Shown here in pieces: positions 38,169 through 46,326 of a stretch of DNA of 64,000 nt. A model generated the notes under the pieces. It searched no databases, had not been told where the DNA came from, and worked only from the letters and a program-made list of their open reading frames with translations. Source of the stretch: Stutzerimonas degradans (lineage in GTDB: Bacteria > Pseudomonadota > Gammaproteobacteria > Pseudomonadales > Pseudomonadaceae); contig NZ_JAMOHV010000003.1 in assembly GCF_024448505.1 (NCBI RefSeq), positions 124,001 through 188,000 on the forward strand, given 5' to 3'. Position 1 is the first letter of the stretch; each line of letters starts with the position of its first letter. Position numbers and translations under genes: made by a program.

Positions 38169-39692
38169 ATGATGGAAGAAGCGCTTCTCGCCGACCTGGT
38201 CACCGAACTGCCCAACGCGGTGCGTCTGCAACGGCTGGTGCACACGCTGCATCAGCGGTTTCGCTGCGGCGCCGTGGTGTTGCTGCGCCTGGACGACGAC
38301 AGCCTGCGGCCGATGGCAGCGGTCGGGCTGGTGCAGGAGGCGCTCGGCCGGCGCTTCATCGTCGCCCAGCATCCGCGGCTGGCGGCCATCCTCTCGCAGC
38401 GCGAGCCGACCTGGTTCGAGCCGGACAGCCGACTGCCCGATCCCTACGACGGCCTGCTCGACGAGCGCGTCGGCGAACCGCTGCCGGTGCACGACTGCAT
38501 GGGCGTCAGCCTCTACGTCGAAGGCAAGCTGTGGGGCGCGCTGACGCTCGATGCGCTGCATGCCGGCACCTTCGACGATGACGCGCGCCGCGACCTGCAG
38601 CGCTATGCGCTGGTGATCGAGGCGGCGGTGCGCATCACCCGTCTGGAGCACGAGAATCGCGGCCTGCGTCTGGCACGCACGGATACGCTGGAGGCGCGGC
38701 TGATTCAGGATGACGGCGAAATCCTCGGCCACAGCGCGGTGATCCGCGATCTGCTGCGCGAGCTGCAGGTAGTCGCCGATTCCGAGCTGCCGGTGCTGCT
38801 GCTCGGCGAAACCGGTGTCGGCAAGGAGCTGTTCGCTCGCTGGTTGCACCGCCACTCGCGGCGGCGCAACAAGCCGCTGGTGCACGTCAACTGCGCGGCG
38901 CTGCCCGAGTCGCTGGCCGAGAGCGAGCTGTTCGGCCACGTCAAAGGTGCGTTCTCCGGCGCCACCACCGACCGCCCGGGGCGGTTCGACGCGGCCAATG
39001 GTGGCACGCTGCTGCTCGACGAGGTCGGCGAGCTGCCACTGACGGTACAGGCCAAGCTGCTGCGTGCGCTGCAGAACGGCGAGATCCAGCGCCTGGGGGC
39101 GGATCAGCCGCGGCGGGTGGACGTGCGCATCATCGCCGCGACCAACCGCAACCTGCGCGACAGCGTACGCGACGGGCATTTCCGCGCCGATCTCTACCAT
39201 CGCCTGTCGGTCTACCCGGCACCGATCCCACCACTGCGCGAGCGCGGCAACGACGTGCTGATCCTTGCCGGGCACTTCCTCGAACTCAATCGCGCTCGCC
39301 TGGGGCTGCGCAGTGTGCGCCTGTCGCCGACCGCCGAGCGCGCGCTGCTCGGTTACGACTGGCCGGGTAATGTGCGTGAGTTGGAGCACGTAATCAGCCG
39401 CGCCGCGCTGCGTCTGCTCAGTCGCGGCGGCTCGCGCAGCGAGATTCTCACCCTGGAGGCGGACATGCTGGCGCTGGACAGTCGTCCCGAGGGCCCTGCC
39501 GCGGTGGTGGTCGAGCCGCTGCAGGTGGGAGAGCGAATCCTGCCGCTGCGCGAGACGGTGGATGCCAGCCAGCGCCTGGCGATCGTCCGGGCGCTCGAGG
39601 CCAGCGGCGAAAACTGGGCGCAGGCCGCTCGGCTGCTGGATGTCGATCCGAGCAACCTGCACAAGCTGGCGCGCCGGCTCAAGCTCAAGTAG
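38169..39692 (+). CDS. norR: NO-sensing sigma-54-dependent activator NorR
   Basis: The protein senses NO through a mononuclear iron in its GAF domain and activates sigma-54 RNA polymerase. It has 507 residues. The GAF domain spans about 20-165 and keeps the iron-site residues that E. coli NorR needs: R70, D91, D94, H108, C110 and D128 (RLPDPYDGL, HDC, LTLDAL). The AAA+ domain has Walker A GETGVGKE and the sigma-54-contact loop GAFSGA (T replaced by S). A Fis-type HTH is at the C-terminus. ATG 38169 or 38172 is preceded by GAGGG. Confidence 0.93.
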   Translation: MMEEALLADLVTELPNAVRLQRLVHTLHQRFRCGAVVLLRLDDDSLRPMAAVGLVQEALGRRFIVAQHPRLAAILSQREPTWFEPDSRLPDPYDGLLDERVGEPLPVHDCMGVSLYVEGKLWGALTLDALHAGTFDDDARRDLQRYALVIEAAVRITRLEHENRGLRLARTDTLEARLIQDDGEILGHSAVIRDLLRELQVVADSELPVLLLGETGVGKELFARWLHRHSRRRNKPLVHVNCAALPESLAESELFGHVKGAFSGATTDRPGRFDAANGGTLLLDEVGELPLTVQAKLLRALQNGEIQRLGADQPRRVDVRIIAATNRNLRDSVRDGHFRADLYHRLSVYPAPIPPLRERGNDVLILAGHFLELNRARLGLRSVRLSPTAERALLGYDWPGNVRELEHVISRAALRLLSRGGSRSEILTLEADMLALDSRPEGPAAVVVEPLQVGERILPLRETVDASQRLAIVRALEASGENWAQAARLLDVDPSNLHKLARRLKLK

Positions 39693-39773
39693 CGCGACGG
39701 TCGTCGGCCGGGCGGAGACGCTGGGGCGACGGCATGGTCTACCCTCATTGCGCACCCGCCGAGGAGACCCGTC

Positions 39774-39983
39774 ATGGCGCTGAACCAGGAAGAATTCGAC
39801 GGCTTGCTGAGCCAGGCGCTGGCTCATGCCGAGCTGGCCGCCCGCGAAAACGAACCGCTGCACTATCGCGAAGCCTTTGTTGCCACGCTCAAGGCCATGC
39901 GTCTGCTGGGCGAAGAGTCCGGCGCCTGGCGGCAGATGGTCGCCCGCGCCACCGAGGAATTCGAGGGCGACGAGGGCGTCTGA
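39774..39983 (+). CDS. small acidic protein of unknown function
   Basis: The 69-residue protein is helical and acidic, beginning MALNQEEFDGLLSQAL and ending in Glu/Asp residues. It has no cysteine, signal peptide or membrane segment. GAGGAGACCCGTC precedes the ATG. It lies between norR and the ubiU promoter, on the same strand as both. I do not recognise a family. The strong ribosome binding site supports it as a gene. Confidence 0.65.
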   Translation: MALNQEEFDGLLSQALAHAELAARENEPLHYREAFVATLKAMRLLGEESGAWRQMVARATEEFEGDEGV

Positions 39984-40052
39984 GCCGCTGTCCGCCGGGT
40001 TTTCGCCAAGCCGCGCGCGGCGCTCGTGGCGCCGGCGGCCCCCGGGTCGATC

Positions 40053-40066
40053 TTGACGCCCATCAA
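40053..40066 (+). promoter_or_regulatory. ANR/DNR (FNR-type) box of ubiUVT
   Basis: TTGAC-GCCC-ATCAA matches the TTGAT-N4-ATCAA consensus at 9 of 10 half-site bases. Its centre is 41.5 bases upstream of the start predicted from TAGACT at 40089-40094. This is the class II activator position. Confidence 0.8.
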
Positions 40067-40178
40067 TGCTGGCCCCCGGTCAGCTGCCTAGACTGCCGGC
40101 TGTTTTTGCTCCGTTCAGCCCGAACGATCGCTGTACCTCGGGGTGCAGCGCGCATTATCCGAACGTCTAGGAGTTGCC

Positions 40179-41174
40179 ATGCACCTGGTCTGCCCGGCAG
40201 GAAGCCTGCCCGCGCTCAAGGCCGCCGTCCAGCAGGGCGCCGATGCCATCTATGTCGGTTTTCGCGACGACACCAACGCCCGTCACTTCGCCGGACTCAA
40301 CCTCGACGAGAAGCAGCTCGACAAGGGTCTGCAGCTGATCCGCGAGAAGGGCCGCCAGCTGTACGTGGCCGTCAACACCTATGCGCAACCCGAAGGCTGG
40401 GAGCGCTGGCAGCGCTCGGTGGATCAGGCCGCCGACCTCGGGGTCGATGCGTTGATTGCCGCCGACCCCGGCGTGCTCGGCTACGCCAGCAAACGTCACC
40501 CCCAGCTCAAGCTGCACCTCTCGGTACAGGGCTCGGCGACCAACGCCGCATCGCTGGGGTTCTACCAGGAACGCTACGGCATCAGCCGTGCGGTGCTGCC
40601 GCGCGTGCTCTCGCTCAAGCAGGTCAAGCAGGTCGCCGCCAGCAGCCCGGTGCCGATCGAGGTATTCGCCTTCGGCAGCCTGTGCATCATGGCCGAGGGC
40701 CGCTGCCACCTGTCGTCCTATCTCACCGGCGAGTCGCCGAACCTTTGCGGCGTCTGCTCGCCGGCCAAGGCTGTGCGCTGGAGCGAGGAGCCCGAAGGGC
40801 TGACCTCGCGCCTGAACAACGTGCTCATTGATCGCTACGCCGAGGGCGAATCGGCCGGCTATCCGACGCTGTGCAAGGGCCGCTTCATGGTCAATGGCCA
40901 GCGTTTCCACGCGCTCGAAGAGCCGACCAGTCTGAACACCCTCGACCTGATTCCCGAACTGGCCGCCATCGGCGTCACCGCGATGAAGATCGAAGGCCGC
41001 CAGCGCAGCCCGGCCTATGTCGAGCAGGTCACCCGCGTCTGGCGCGCCGCGCTGGACAGCTACCTCAAGGCCCCGCAGCGCTACAGCGTGCAGCCGGCCT
41101 GGCGCGAGGCGCTCGACGGGCTGTCCGAGGGCTCGCAAACCACCCTGGGTGCCTACCACCGGGCCTGGCAATGA
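40179..41174 (+). CDS. ubiU: UbiU, O2-independent ubiquinone hydroxylation protein (U32 family)
   Basis: With UbiV it forms an iron-sulfur heterodimer that hydroxylates the ubiquinone ring without oxygen. It has 331 residues, the same as E. coli UbiU (YhbU). The start MHLVCPAGSLPALKAAVQQGADAIYVG is diagnostic. Cluster cysteines are in LCIMAEGRCHLS, NLCGVC and LCKGRF. The ATG at 40179 follows TAGGAGTTGCC and is conserved, although the frame opens at 40143. The stop overlaps a further in-frame ATG of ubiV. An ANR/DNR box lies upstream. Confidence 0.95.
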   Translation: MHLVCPAGSLPALKAAVQQGADAIYVGFRDDTNARHFAGLNLDEKQLDKGLQLIREKGRQLYVAVNTYAQPEGWERWQRSVDQAADLGVDALIAADPGVLGYASKRHPQLKLHLSVQGSATNAASLGFYQERYGISRAVLPRVLSLKQVKQVAASSPVPIEVFAFGSLCIMAEGRCHLSSYLTGESPNLCGVCSPAKAVRWSEEPEGLTSRLNNVLIDRYAEGESAGYPTLCKGRFMVNGQRFHALEEPTSLNTLDLIPELAAIGVTAMKIEGRQRSPAYVEQVTRVWRAALDSYLKAPQRYSVQPAWREALDGLSEGSQTTLGAYHRAWQ

Positions 41175-41188
41175 ACGAGGACGCCACC

Positions 41189-42079
41189 ATGAAACTTTCC
41201 CTGGGCCCTATCCTGTTCTACTGGGACCGTCAGCAGACCCTGGACTTCTACGCCAACATGGCCAGCCAGCCGCTGGACGTGATCTACATGGGCGAGACGG
41301 TCTGCTCCAAGCGCCGCGCGATGATGCTCGACGACTGGCTGGGGCTGGCGCGCGATCTGGCCGAGGTCACCTCGGCGCAACTGGTGCTGTCCGGCCTGAC
41401 GCTGGTCGAGGCGGCCTCCGAACTCTCCAGCCTGCGGCGCCTGTGCGACAACGGCCAGCTGCTGGTCGAGGCCAACGACATGGGCGCGGTGCAGCTGCTG
41501 GCCGAGCGCAAGCTGCCGTTCGTCGGCGGTCCGGCGCTGAACCTGTACAACGGCCATGCGCTGGCCGAGCTGGTCAACAGTGGCATGCAGCGCTGGGTGC
41601 CGCCGGTGGAAGCCTCCGGCGCGCTGATCAAGAGCGCCCGCGCGCAGCTGCAGGGACTGGGCGTCACGCTGCCGGAGATCGAGATCTTCGCCTACGGCCA
41701 CCTGCCGCTGGCCTATTCGGCGCGCTGCTTCACCGCCCGCGCCGAGAACCGACCGAAGGATGATTGCCAGTTCTGCTGCCAGAACTATCCCGAGGGCATC
41801 CCGCTGCTCAGTCAGGAAGGAGAGGCGCTGTTCACCATCAACGGCATCCAGACCATGTCCGCCTCGGTCAGCAACCTGCTGGCCGACTACGAAGGACTGG
41901 TCGACAGCGGTGCCGACCTGCTGCGTCTGAGTCCGCGTGCCGCGGGCATGGAAGAGGTGATCGCCGCGTTCGACGCCGTGCGCAAGGGTGCATTGCCGCC
42001 GCTGGCGGTGGACGGTTGCAATGGTTATTGGCATGGCCAGCCGGGCATGCTGCGTGCCGAGGAGGCCGGTTTATGCTGA
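41189..42079 (+). CDS. ubiV: UbiV, O2-independent ubiquinone hydroxylation protein (U32 family)
   Basis: It is the partner of UbiU. It has 296 residues, near the 292 of E. coli UbiV. The start MKLSLGPILFYW, YMGETVCSKRRAM and the cysteine region AYSARCFTARAENRPKDDCQFCC are characteristic. An ATG at 41171 in the same frame overlaps the ubiU stop but gives a non-conserved extension; GAGGAC stands before 41189. It overlaps ubiT by 7 bases. Confidence 0.94.
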   Translation: MKLSLGPILFYWDRQQTLDFYANMASQPLDVIYMGETVCSKRRAMMLDDWLGLARDLAEVTSAQLVLSGLTLVEAASELSSLRRLCDNGQLLVEANDMGAVQLLAERKLPFVGGPALNLYNGHALAELVNSGMQRWVPPVEASGALIKSARAQLQGLGVTLPEIEIFAYGHLPLAYSARCFTARAENRPKDDCQFCCQNYPEGIPLLSQEGEALFTINGIQTMSASVSNLLADYEGLVDSGADLLRLSPRAAGMEEVIAAFDAVRKGALPPLAVDGCNGYWHGQPGMLRAEEAGLC

Positions 42080-42561
42080 ACCCGCGTGCCCATCTGGTGA
42101 ACCTCGGCGGGCGTCTGCTGCCGCTGGCGGCCAAGACGCCATTCCTGCTGCAGCGCCTGGCGCTGGAGCGCAGTCTCAATCAGATCTTCGCCGAGGCGCT
42201 GGCCGACGGCGCCTTCGAGGTGCTGGAAGGTCACTGGATGAAGCTCGAGGTCATCGACCTCGAACTGGCCTGGTGCCTGACCTGCGAGCGGGAAAAGCTG
42301 CGCATCGCCGCGCAGGCGCCGGTGGAGGTGAGCATCCGCGGCAACTGGCGCGAATTTCTCCTGCTGGCCAGCCGTCAGGAAGACCCGGACACGCTGTTCT
42401 TCCGTCGTCGGCTGATCATCGAAGGAGATACCGAACTGGGCCTGGCGATCAAGAACCTGATCGACAGCCTCGATCCCGATACGCTGCCGTCTTGGTTGTG
42501 GAAGATGCTGCAAGGCGCCGGCGAGGAAGTGGCGCGCGCGGGCAAGGCGCAGCCGGCGTAA
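42073..42561 (+). CDS. ubiT: UbiT, SCP2-domain accessory protein of anaerobic ubiquinone synthesis
   Basis: The 162-residue protein has a sterol-carrier-protein-2 fold that is thought to bind ubiquinone intermediates. Landmarks are FEVLEGHWMKLEVIDLELAW, VSIRGNWREFLLLASRQEDPDTLFFRRRL and GDTELGLAIKNLID. It starts at the ATG inside the end of ubiV. The ubiU-ubiV-ubiT operon lets the cell make ubiquinone while denitrifying. A terminator follows. Confidence 0.93.
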   Translation: MLNPRAHLVNLGGRLLPLAAKTPFLLQRLALERSLNQIFAEALADGAFEVLEGHWMKLEVIDLELAWCLTCEREKLRIAAQAPVEVSIRGNWREFLLLASRQEDPDTLFFRRRLIIEGDTELGLAIKNLIDSLDPDTLPSWLWKMLQGAGEEVARAGKAQPA

Positions 42562-42588
42562 CAGGTCAGTTGCTCTGAGGGGGGCGAC

Positions 42589-42614
42589 AAGGCGGGGCAT
42601 GCCCCGCCTTTTTT
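42589..42614. terminator. terminator after ubiT, convergent with DGC gene
   Basis: AAGGCGGGGC and GCCCCGCCTTTTTT form a stem of 10 base pairs around ATG, with six T residues. It lies 27 bases after ubiT and 51 bases before the end of the convergent DGC gene. Confidence 0.9.
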
Positions 42615-42665
42615 ATGCGTACTTCGCAGCGTCGCTACGCTTGCGCGCAGGCGGAGCGTCGCGCT

Positions 42666-43061
42666 TCAGCAGACCCGCAGGCGGCGCGGCTGCATGCGGT
42701 CGCTGGCGATGATGTCCTTCATGTCCTCGAACAACGCGTCGGCTTCTTCCGCGCTGCAGTCCTCGCGATAGCGCTTGCGCAGGCCGTAGCTGCTGAGGGT
42801 GATGTGCACGTCGGGCGTGACGCCATGCTGGGCCAGGCACGCGCGTGCGCAGTGCAGCGGGCAGCCGTCGATGGCAAGGATCGGCCGGCCGGAATGCGCC
42901 TTGCGCACCAGCGCCTCGACGCGACCGCCGACGCCGGCAATGCAGGACATTTCCGCCAGCCCGGCGCGATCGAGACGTACGGCGAGGGTATTGGCCATCT
43001 GTGCCACGTTGGAGCAGCCCGAGCAGGAATACACCAAAGGTTGAATGCTGGACTTGGTCAT
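42666..43061 (-). CDS. DGC-domain putative zinc-binding protein
   Basis: The 131-residue protein matches the DGC family (named for Asp-Gly-Cys), seen here as AIDGCPLHCARACL. Cysteines are numerous (YSCSGCSNVAQ, MSCIAGVGG, DGCPLHCARAC, EDC). This pattern is expected to bind a metal or an iron-sulfur species. No signal peptide. GGGAGGAGCTC precedes the ATG. A perfect ANR/DNR box lies 66 bases upstream, so it is probably made under low oxygen. The dnrS-type gene is upstream on the same strand. Function is not known. Confidence 0.85.
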   Translation of the reverse strand: MTKSSIQPLVYSCSGCSNVAQMANTLAVRLDRAGLAEMSCIAGVGGRVEALVRKAHSGRPILAIDGCPLHCARACLAQHGVTPDVHITLSSYGLRKRYREDCSAEEADALFEDMKDIIASDRMQPRRLRVC

Positions 43062-43120
43062 GAGCTCCTCCCGCTGCGTGAAACCGAAAGGCAGTATCGC
43101 GCCCGACCCCGGGCGCGGCC

Positions 43121-43134
43121 TTGATGATGATCAA
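43121..43134 (-). promoter_or_regulatory. perfect ANR/DNR (FNR-type) box of DGC gene
   Basis: TTGAT-GATG-ATCAA is a perfect FNR-type palindrome. On the minus strand its centre is 41.5 bases upstream of the start predicted from GATACT (43093-43098). It lies between the dnrS-type gene and the DGC gene. Confidence 0.85.
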
Positions 43135-43160
43135 GATGCCTGAGGCGATCCGCCGCAGGC

Positions 43161-43838
43161 CTACTCGTCGTAGGCGGTCAGCGCGCGGCTGTCGAGAATC
43201 TCGATACGGCGGCGTTGCACGGCGATGGTTCCGGACTCGACCAGCCGATGCAGGATGCGCGAAAAGGTTTCCGGCTGGATGCCCAGCTTGGAGGCGATCA
43301 GCCGCTTGGGCACGTCGAGTGTGATCACGCCGCTGTCGTCGCTCTGCGCCTGGGCGAGAAAGCGCGCCACGCGGCGGCTGGCGTTGGCCAGCGTGAGGGT
43401 GTCGATCTCGCCCATGCGCTGGTGCAGGCGCACGCTAAGCGTGGCGAGGATTTCCAGGCAGATCGCCGGGTGCTCCTCAAGCATGCGGCGGTACTGGGGG
43501 CCGTTCAGGCTGGCGACCAGGCTGGTCTTGAGCGCCGTGGCGCTGACCGGATACAGCGGGGTGCCGCGAAACAGCAGCGCCTCGGCAAACGACTCGCCCG
43601 GACGCATCACCTCGACCAGTTTCTCCTGACCGTCGCAGATCACCCGGTGCAGCTTGATCTGCCCGCTGAACAGGAAATAGAAGCGGTCGGCCTTGTCGCC
43701 CTGATGGAATAGCGAAGCACCTGCGGGCAGGCGCTTGAGGTTGGCCGTGGCGCAGATTTCCTGCATGGCGGCTTCCGGCAGGCGACTGAACAGGTGATGA
43801 CGGCGCAGCCCGGCGATGAGCGACGGTTCTGTAAGCAT
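43161..43838 (-). CDS. dnrS: second DNR-type Crp/Fnr regulator, DnrS candidate
   Basis: The 225-residue regulator has a cNMP-binding-like beta roll (about 20-120) and an HTH with recognition helix ETFSR as in DNR. It shares SVRLHQRMGEIDTLTLANASRRVARFL with DNR (IETLSLKNATHRV there). The cysteine pattern of FNR/ANR is missing. P. stutzeri has a regulator DnrS reported beside nrdD, which fits the position here; the symbol is from memory. GGGGGAGGAGCC precedes the ATG at 43838. It is divergent from nrdD. Confidence 0.8.
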   Translation of the reverse strand: MLTEPSLIAGLRRHHLFSRLPEAAMQEICATANLKRLPAGASLFHQGDKADRFYFLFSGQIKLHRVICDGQEKLVEVMRPGESFAEALLFRGTPLYPVSATALKTSLVASLNGPQYRRMLEEHPAICLEILATLSVRLHQRMGEIDTLTLANASRRVARFLAQAQSDDSGVITLDVPKRLIASKLGIQPETFSRILHRLVESGTIAVQRRRIEILDSRALTAYDE

Positions 43839-43908
43839 GGCTCCTCCCCCGGCACCGGGCCGGGATGGTTCGAGGCTGCATCCTAGAAGGTGGCTGCCCG
43901 GATTTTCC

Positions 43909-43922
43909 TTGACCGCGGACAA
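43909..43922 (-). promoter_or_regulatory. possible weak ANR/DNR box of dnrS
   Basis: TTGAC-CGCG-GACAA is an imperfect FNR-type palindrome, 71 bases upstream of the dnrS start. A TAGGAT -10 (43880-43885) puts the centre near -42.5, so this is less convincing than the other three boxes. Confidence 0.35.
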
Positions 43923-43975
43923 GTTGGGGCGTCGTCGCAGGTCGCCCACCACCTCCCGTCGATGTTTTGCCCGAC

Positions 43976-43989
43976 TTGATGATGGTCAA
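43976..43989 (+). promoter_or_regulatory. ANR/DNR (FNR-type) box of nrdD
   Basis: TTGAT-GATG-GTCAA differs from the consensus at one base. Its centre is 41.5 bases upstream of the start predicted from TAGATT at 44012-44017, and 93 bases before the nrdD ATG. Confidence 0.8.
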
Positions 43990-44075
43990 TTCGCCATAAC
44001 CGTTTAGTCCGTAGATTTCCATCATCTTGTGTTTAAGTGCGTATTGAATATCTACATATAGTATTCGGAGGCGAA

Positions 44076-46094
44076 ATGGACGAGCGGGTTGAGGGCGCGG
44101 TGTCAAGGATGTTGCGCAAGCGCGATGGACGGCGGGTCGCATTCGAACTGGACAAGATCAGCCGCGCCATCGCTGCGGCGGGTGAGGCCACTGGCGAATT
44201 CGGCGATGCGGCGGCGCTGACCCTGGCCGACACCGTGCAGCGGCAGCTTGCCGGGCTGGACGAGGTCGATGTCGAACAGGTGCAGGATCGCGTCGAACAT
44301 GCGCTGATGCGCGCGGGTTACTTCGACACCGCGCGCGCCTACATCGTCTACCGCGAGCGCCACGGGCGCCTGCGCCGCGACCGCAAGGCCATCGTCGATG
44401 TCGCCTCGTCGATGAACGAGTACCTCTCGCGCGAGGACTGGCGCGTGCGTGCCAACGCCAACCAGGGCTATTCGCTGGGCGGGCTGATCCTCAACGTGTC
44501 CGGCAAGGTGACCGCCAACTACTGGCTGGACGAGGTCTACAGCCCGGAAATCGGCCGCGCCCACCGCGACGGCGATCTGCACATCCATGACCTGGACATG
44601 CTCGCCGGCTACTGCGCCGGCTGGTCGCTGCGCACGCTGCTCAACGAGGGCTTCAACGGCATTCCCGGGCGTGTCGAGGCGGGGCCGCCGAAGCACCTGT
44701 CCAGTGCGCTGGGACAGATGGTCAACTTCCTCGGCACGCTGCAGAACGAGTGGGCCGGTGCCCAGGCGTTCAGCAGCTTCGATACCTACCTCGCGCCCTT
44801 CGTGCGCAAGGACAATCTCGGTTATGACGAGGTGCGCCAGGCGATTCAGGAGTTCATCTACAACCTCAACGTGCCGTCGCGCTGGGGCACGCAGACGCCG
44901 TTCACCAACCTGACCTTCGACTGGGTCTGCCCCGAGGACCTGCGTGAGCAGATTCCCTATATCGGCGGCGAGGAAATGCCCTTCGCCTACGGCGAGCTGC
45001 AGGCCGAGATGGAGCTGATCAATCGGGCCTATATCGAGGTGATGCAGGCCGGTGATGGCCTCGGCCGGGTGTTCACCTTCCCGATCCCGACCTACAACAT
45101 CACCCACGATTTCCCGTGGGACAGCGAGAACGCCGAGCGCCTGTTCGAGATGACCGCACGCTACGGCCTGCCGTACTTCCAGAACTTCCTCAATTCCGAT
45201 ATGCAGCCCAACCAGGTGCGCTCGATGTGCTGCCGCCTGCAGCTGGACGTGCGTGAGCTGCTCAAGCGCGGCGGCGGTCTGTTCGGTTCGGCCGAGCAGA
45301 CCGGCTCGCTCGGCGTGGTGACCATCAACTGCGCGCGCCTGGGCTATCTGCATGCCGGTGACAAGGCGGCGTTGCTCGAGCATCTGGATGCCCTGCTGGA
45401 AATGGCGCGGCAGAGCCTGGAGGTCAAGCGCAAGGTGATCCAGCACCACATGGATGCCGGGCTCTACCCGTACACCAAGCGCTACCTCGGCACGTTGCGC
45501 AATCACTTCTCCACCATCGGCGTGAACGGCCTGCACGAGATGGTGCGCAACTTCACCGATGACAGCGAGGGCATGCACACGCCGGCCGGCCGCGCGCTGG
45601 CGGTGGAGCTGCTCGACCATGTCCGCGCGCGGCTGGTGCAGTTCCAGGAAGACACCGGCCACCTCTACAACCTCGAAGCGACACCTGCCGAGGGCACCAC
45701 CTACCGCTTCGCCAAGGAAGACCGCAAGCGTTTCCCGGACATCCTTCAGGCCGGCTCGGCCGAGGCGCCGTACTACACCAACTCCTCGCAGCTGCCGGTG
45801 GGCTTCACCGACGATCCCTTCGAGGCGCTGGCGCTGCAGGACGAGCTGCAGACCAAGTACACCGGCGGCACCGTGCTGCACCTGTACATGGCCGAGCAGA
45901 TTTCCTCCACCGAGGCCTGCAAGAAGCTGGTGCGCAACGCGCTGTCGCGTTTCCGCCTGCCATACCTGACGGTGACGCCGACGTTCTCGATCTGCCCGGT
46001 GCACGGCTACCTGGCCGGCGAACACGAGTTCTGCCCCAAGTGCGACGAGGCCCTGCTGCACAAGCAGCGCGCCGAAGCGGCGTTGCCCGCCTGA
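44076..46094 (+). CDS. nrdD: anaerobic ribonucleoside-triphosphate reductase, large part lacking the glycyl-radical segment
   Basis: The class III enzyme makes deoxyribonucleotides without oxygen. This part has 672 residues. The ATP-cone is at about 8-95 (MLRKRDGRRVAFELDKISRAI start). The catalytic barrel has MVNFLGTLQNEWAGAQAFSSFD, NTPF-like QTPFTNLTFD and CCRLQLDVREL. The end has the zinc site ICPVHGYLAGEHEFCPKC. The C-terminal RVxGY glycyl-radical motif of NrdD is absent; it is encoded separately at 46171. GGAGGCGAA precedes the ATG. Confidence 0.92.
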   Translation: MDERVEGAVSRMLRKRDGRRVAFELDKISRAIAAAGEATGEFGDAAALTLADTVQRQLAGLDEVDVEQVQDRVEHALMRAGYFDTARAYIVYRERHGRLRRDRKAIVDVASSMNEYLSREDWRVRANANQGYSLGGLILNVSGKVTANYWLDEVYSPEIGRAHRDGDLHIHDLDMLAGYCAGWSLRTLLNEGFNGIPGRVEAGPPKHLSSALGQMVNFLGTLQNEWAGAQAFSSFDTYLAPFVRKDNLGYDEVRQAIQEFIYNLNVPSRWGTQTPFTNLTFDWVCPEDLREQIPYIGGEEMPFAYGELQAEMELINRAYIEVMQAGDGLGRVFTFPIPTYNITHDFPWDSENAERLFEMTARYGLPYFQNFLNSDMQPNQVRSMCCRLQLDVRELLKRGGGLFGSAEQTGSLGVVTINCARLGYLHAGDKAALLEHLDALLEMARQSLEVKRKVIQHHMDAGLYPYTKRYLGTLRNHFSTIGVNGLHEMVRNFTDDSEGMHTPAGRALAVELLDHVRARLVQFQEDTGHLYNLEATPAEGTTYRFAKEDRKRFPDILQAGSAEAPYYTNSSQLPVGFTDDPFEALALQDELQTKYTGGTVLHLYMAEQISSTEACKKLVRNALSRFRLPYLTVTPTFSICPVHGYLAGEHEFCPKCDEALLHKQRAEAALPA

Positions 46095-46170
46095 GCTGCG
46101 ACCCCATGCCCCGCAGCTCCGCGCGGTGCGGCGCTGCATACTCACACCCCAGCAAGTAAGGAGAAGCACC

Positions 46171-46326
46171 ATGAGCCAAGCCAGCCAACTGCCCCAGGAA
46201 CAGCGCCAGCGTTGTGAAGTCTGGACCCGCGTGATGGGCTACCACCGCCCGGTTGCGGCGTTCAACCCGGGCAAGCAGTCCGAACACCGCGAGCGCCTGC
46301 ATTTCACCGAAGCGGCGGCGCGGTGA
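46171..46326 (+). CDS. stand-alone glycyl-radical peptide of NrdD
   Basis: This 51-residue peptide holds the glycyl-radical motif TRVMGYHRPVAAFNPGKQSEH, with the radical glycine expected at Gly23. It corresponds to the C-terminal end that in P. aeruginosa NrdD, as I remember it, is part of the same chain. It has its own AAGGAGAAGCACC ribosome binding site, is 76 bases after the nrdD stop, and is in a different frame. The nrdG ATG overlaps its stop (ATGA). It should be the radical-carrying subunit activated by NrdG. Confidence 0.88.
   Translation: MSQASQLPQEQRQRCEVWTRVMGYHRPVAAFNPGKQSEHRERLHFTEAAAR

Noticed and set aside
38115..39863. 582-residue open frame on the minus strand opposite norR
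   Set aside because: It is antisense to the GAF and AAA+ domains of NorR and would cover the NorR binding sites.
46095..46170. Simple frameshift joining nrdD and the glycyl-radical peptide
   Set aside because: The 76-base gap has its own strong ribosome binding site, and the peptide starts with an ATG and ends overlapping nrdG. A sequencing error would not create this layout, though strain comparison is still needed.
44103..46172. 689-residue open frame on the minus strand opposite nrdD
   Set aside because: The plus strand is NrdD with recognised motifs; the antisense frame has no family features.
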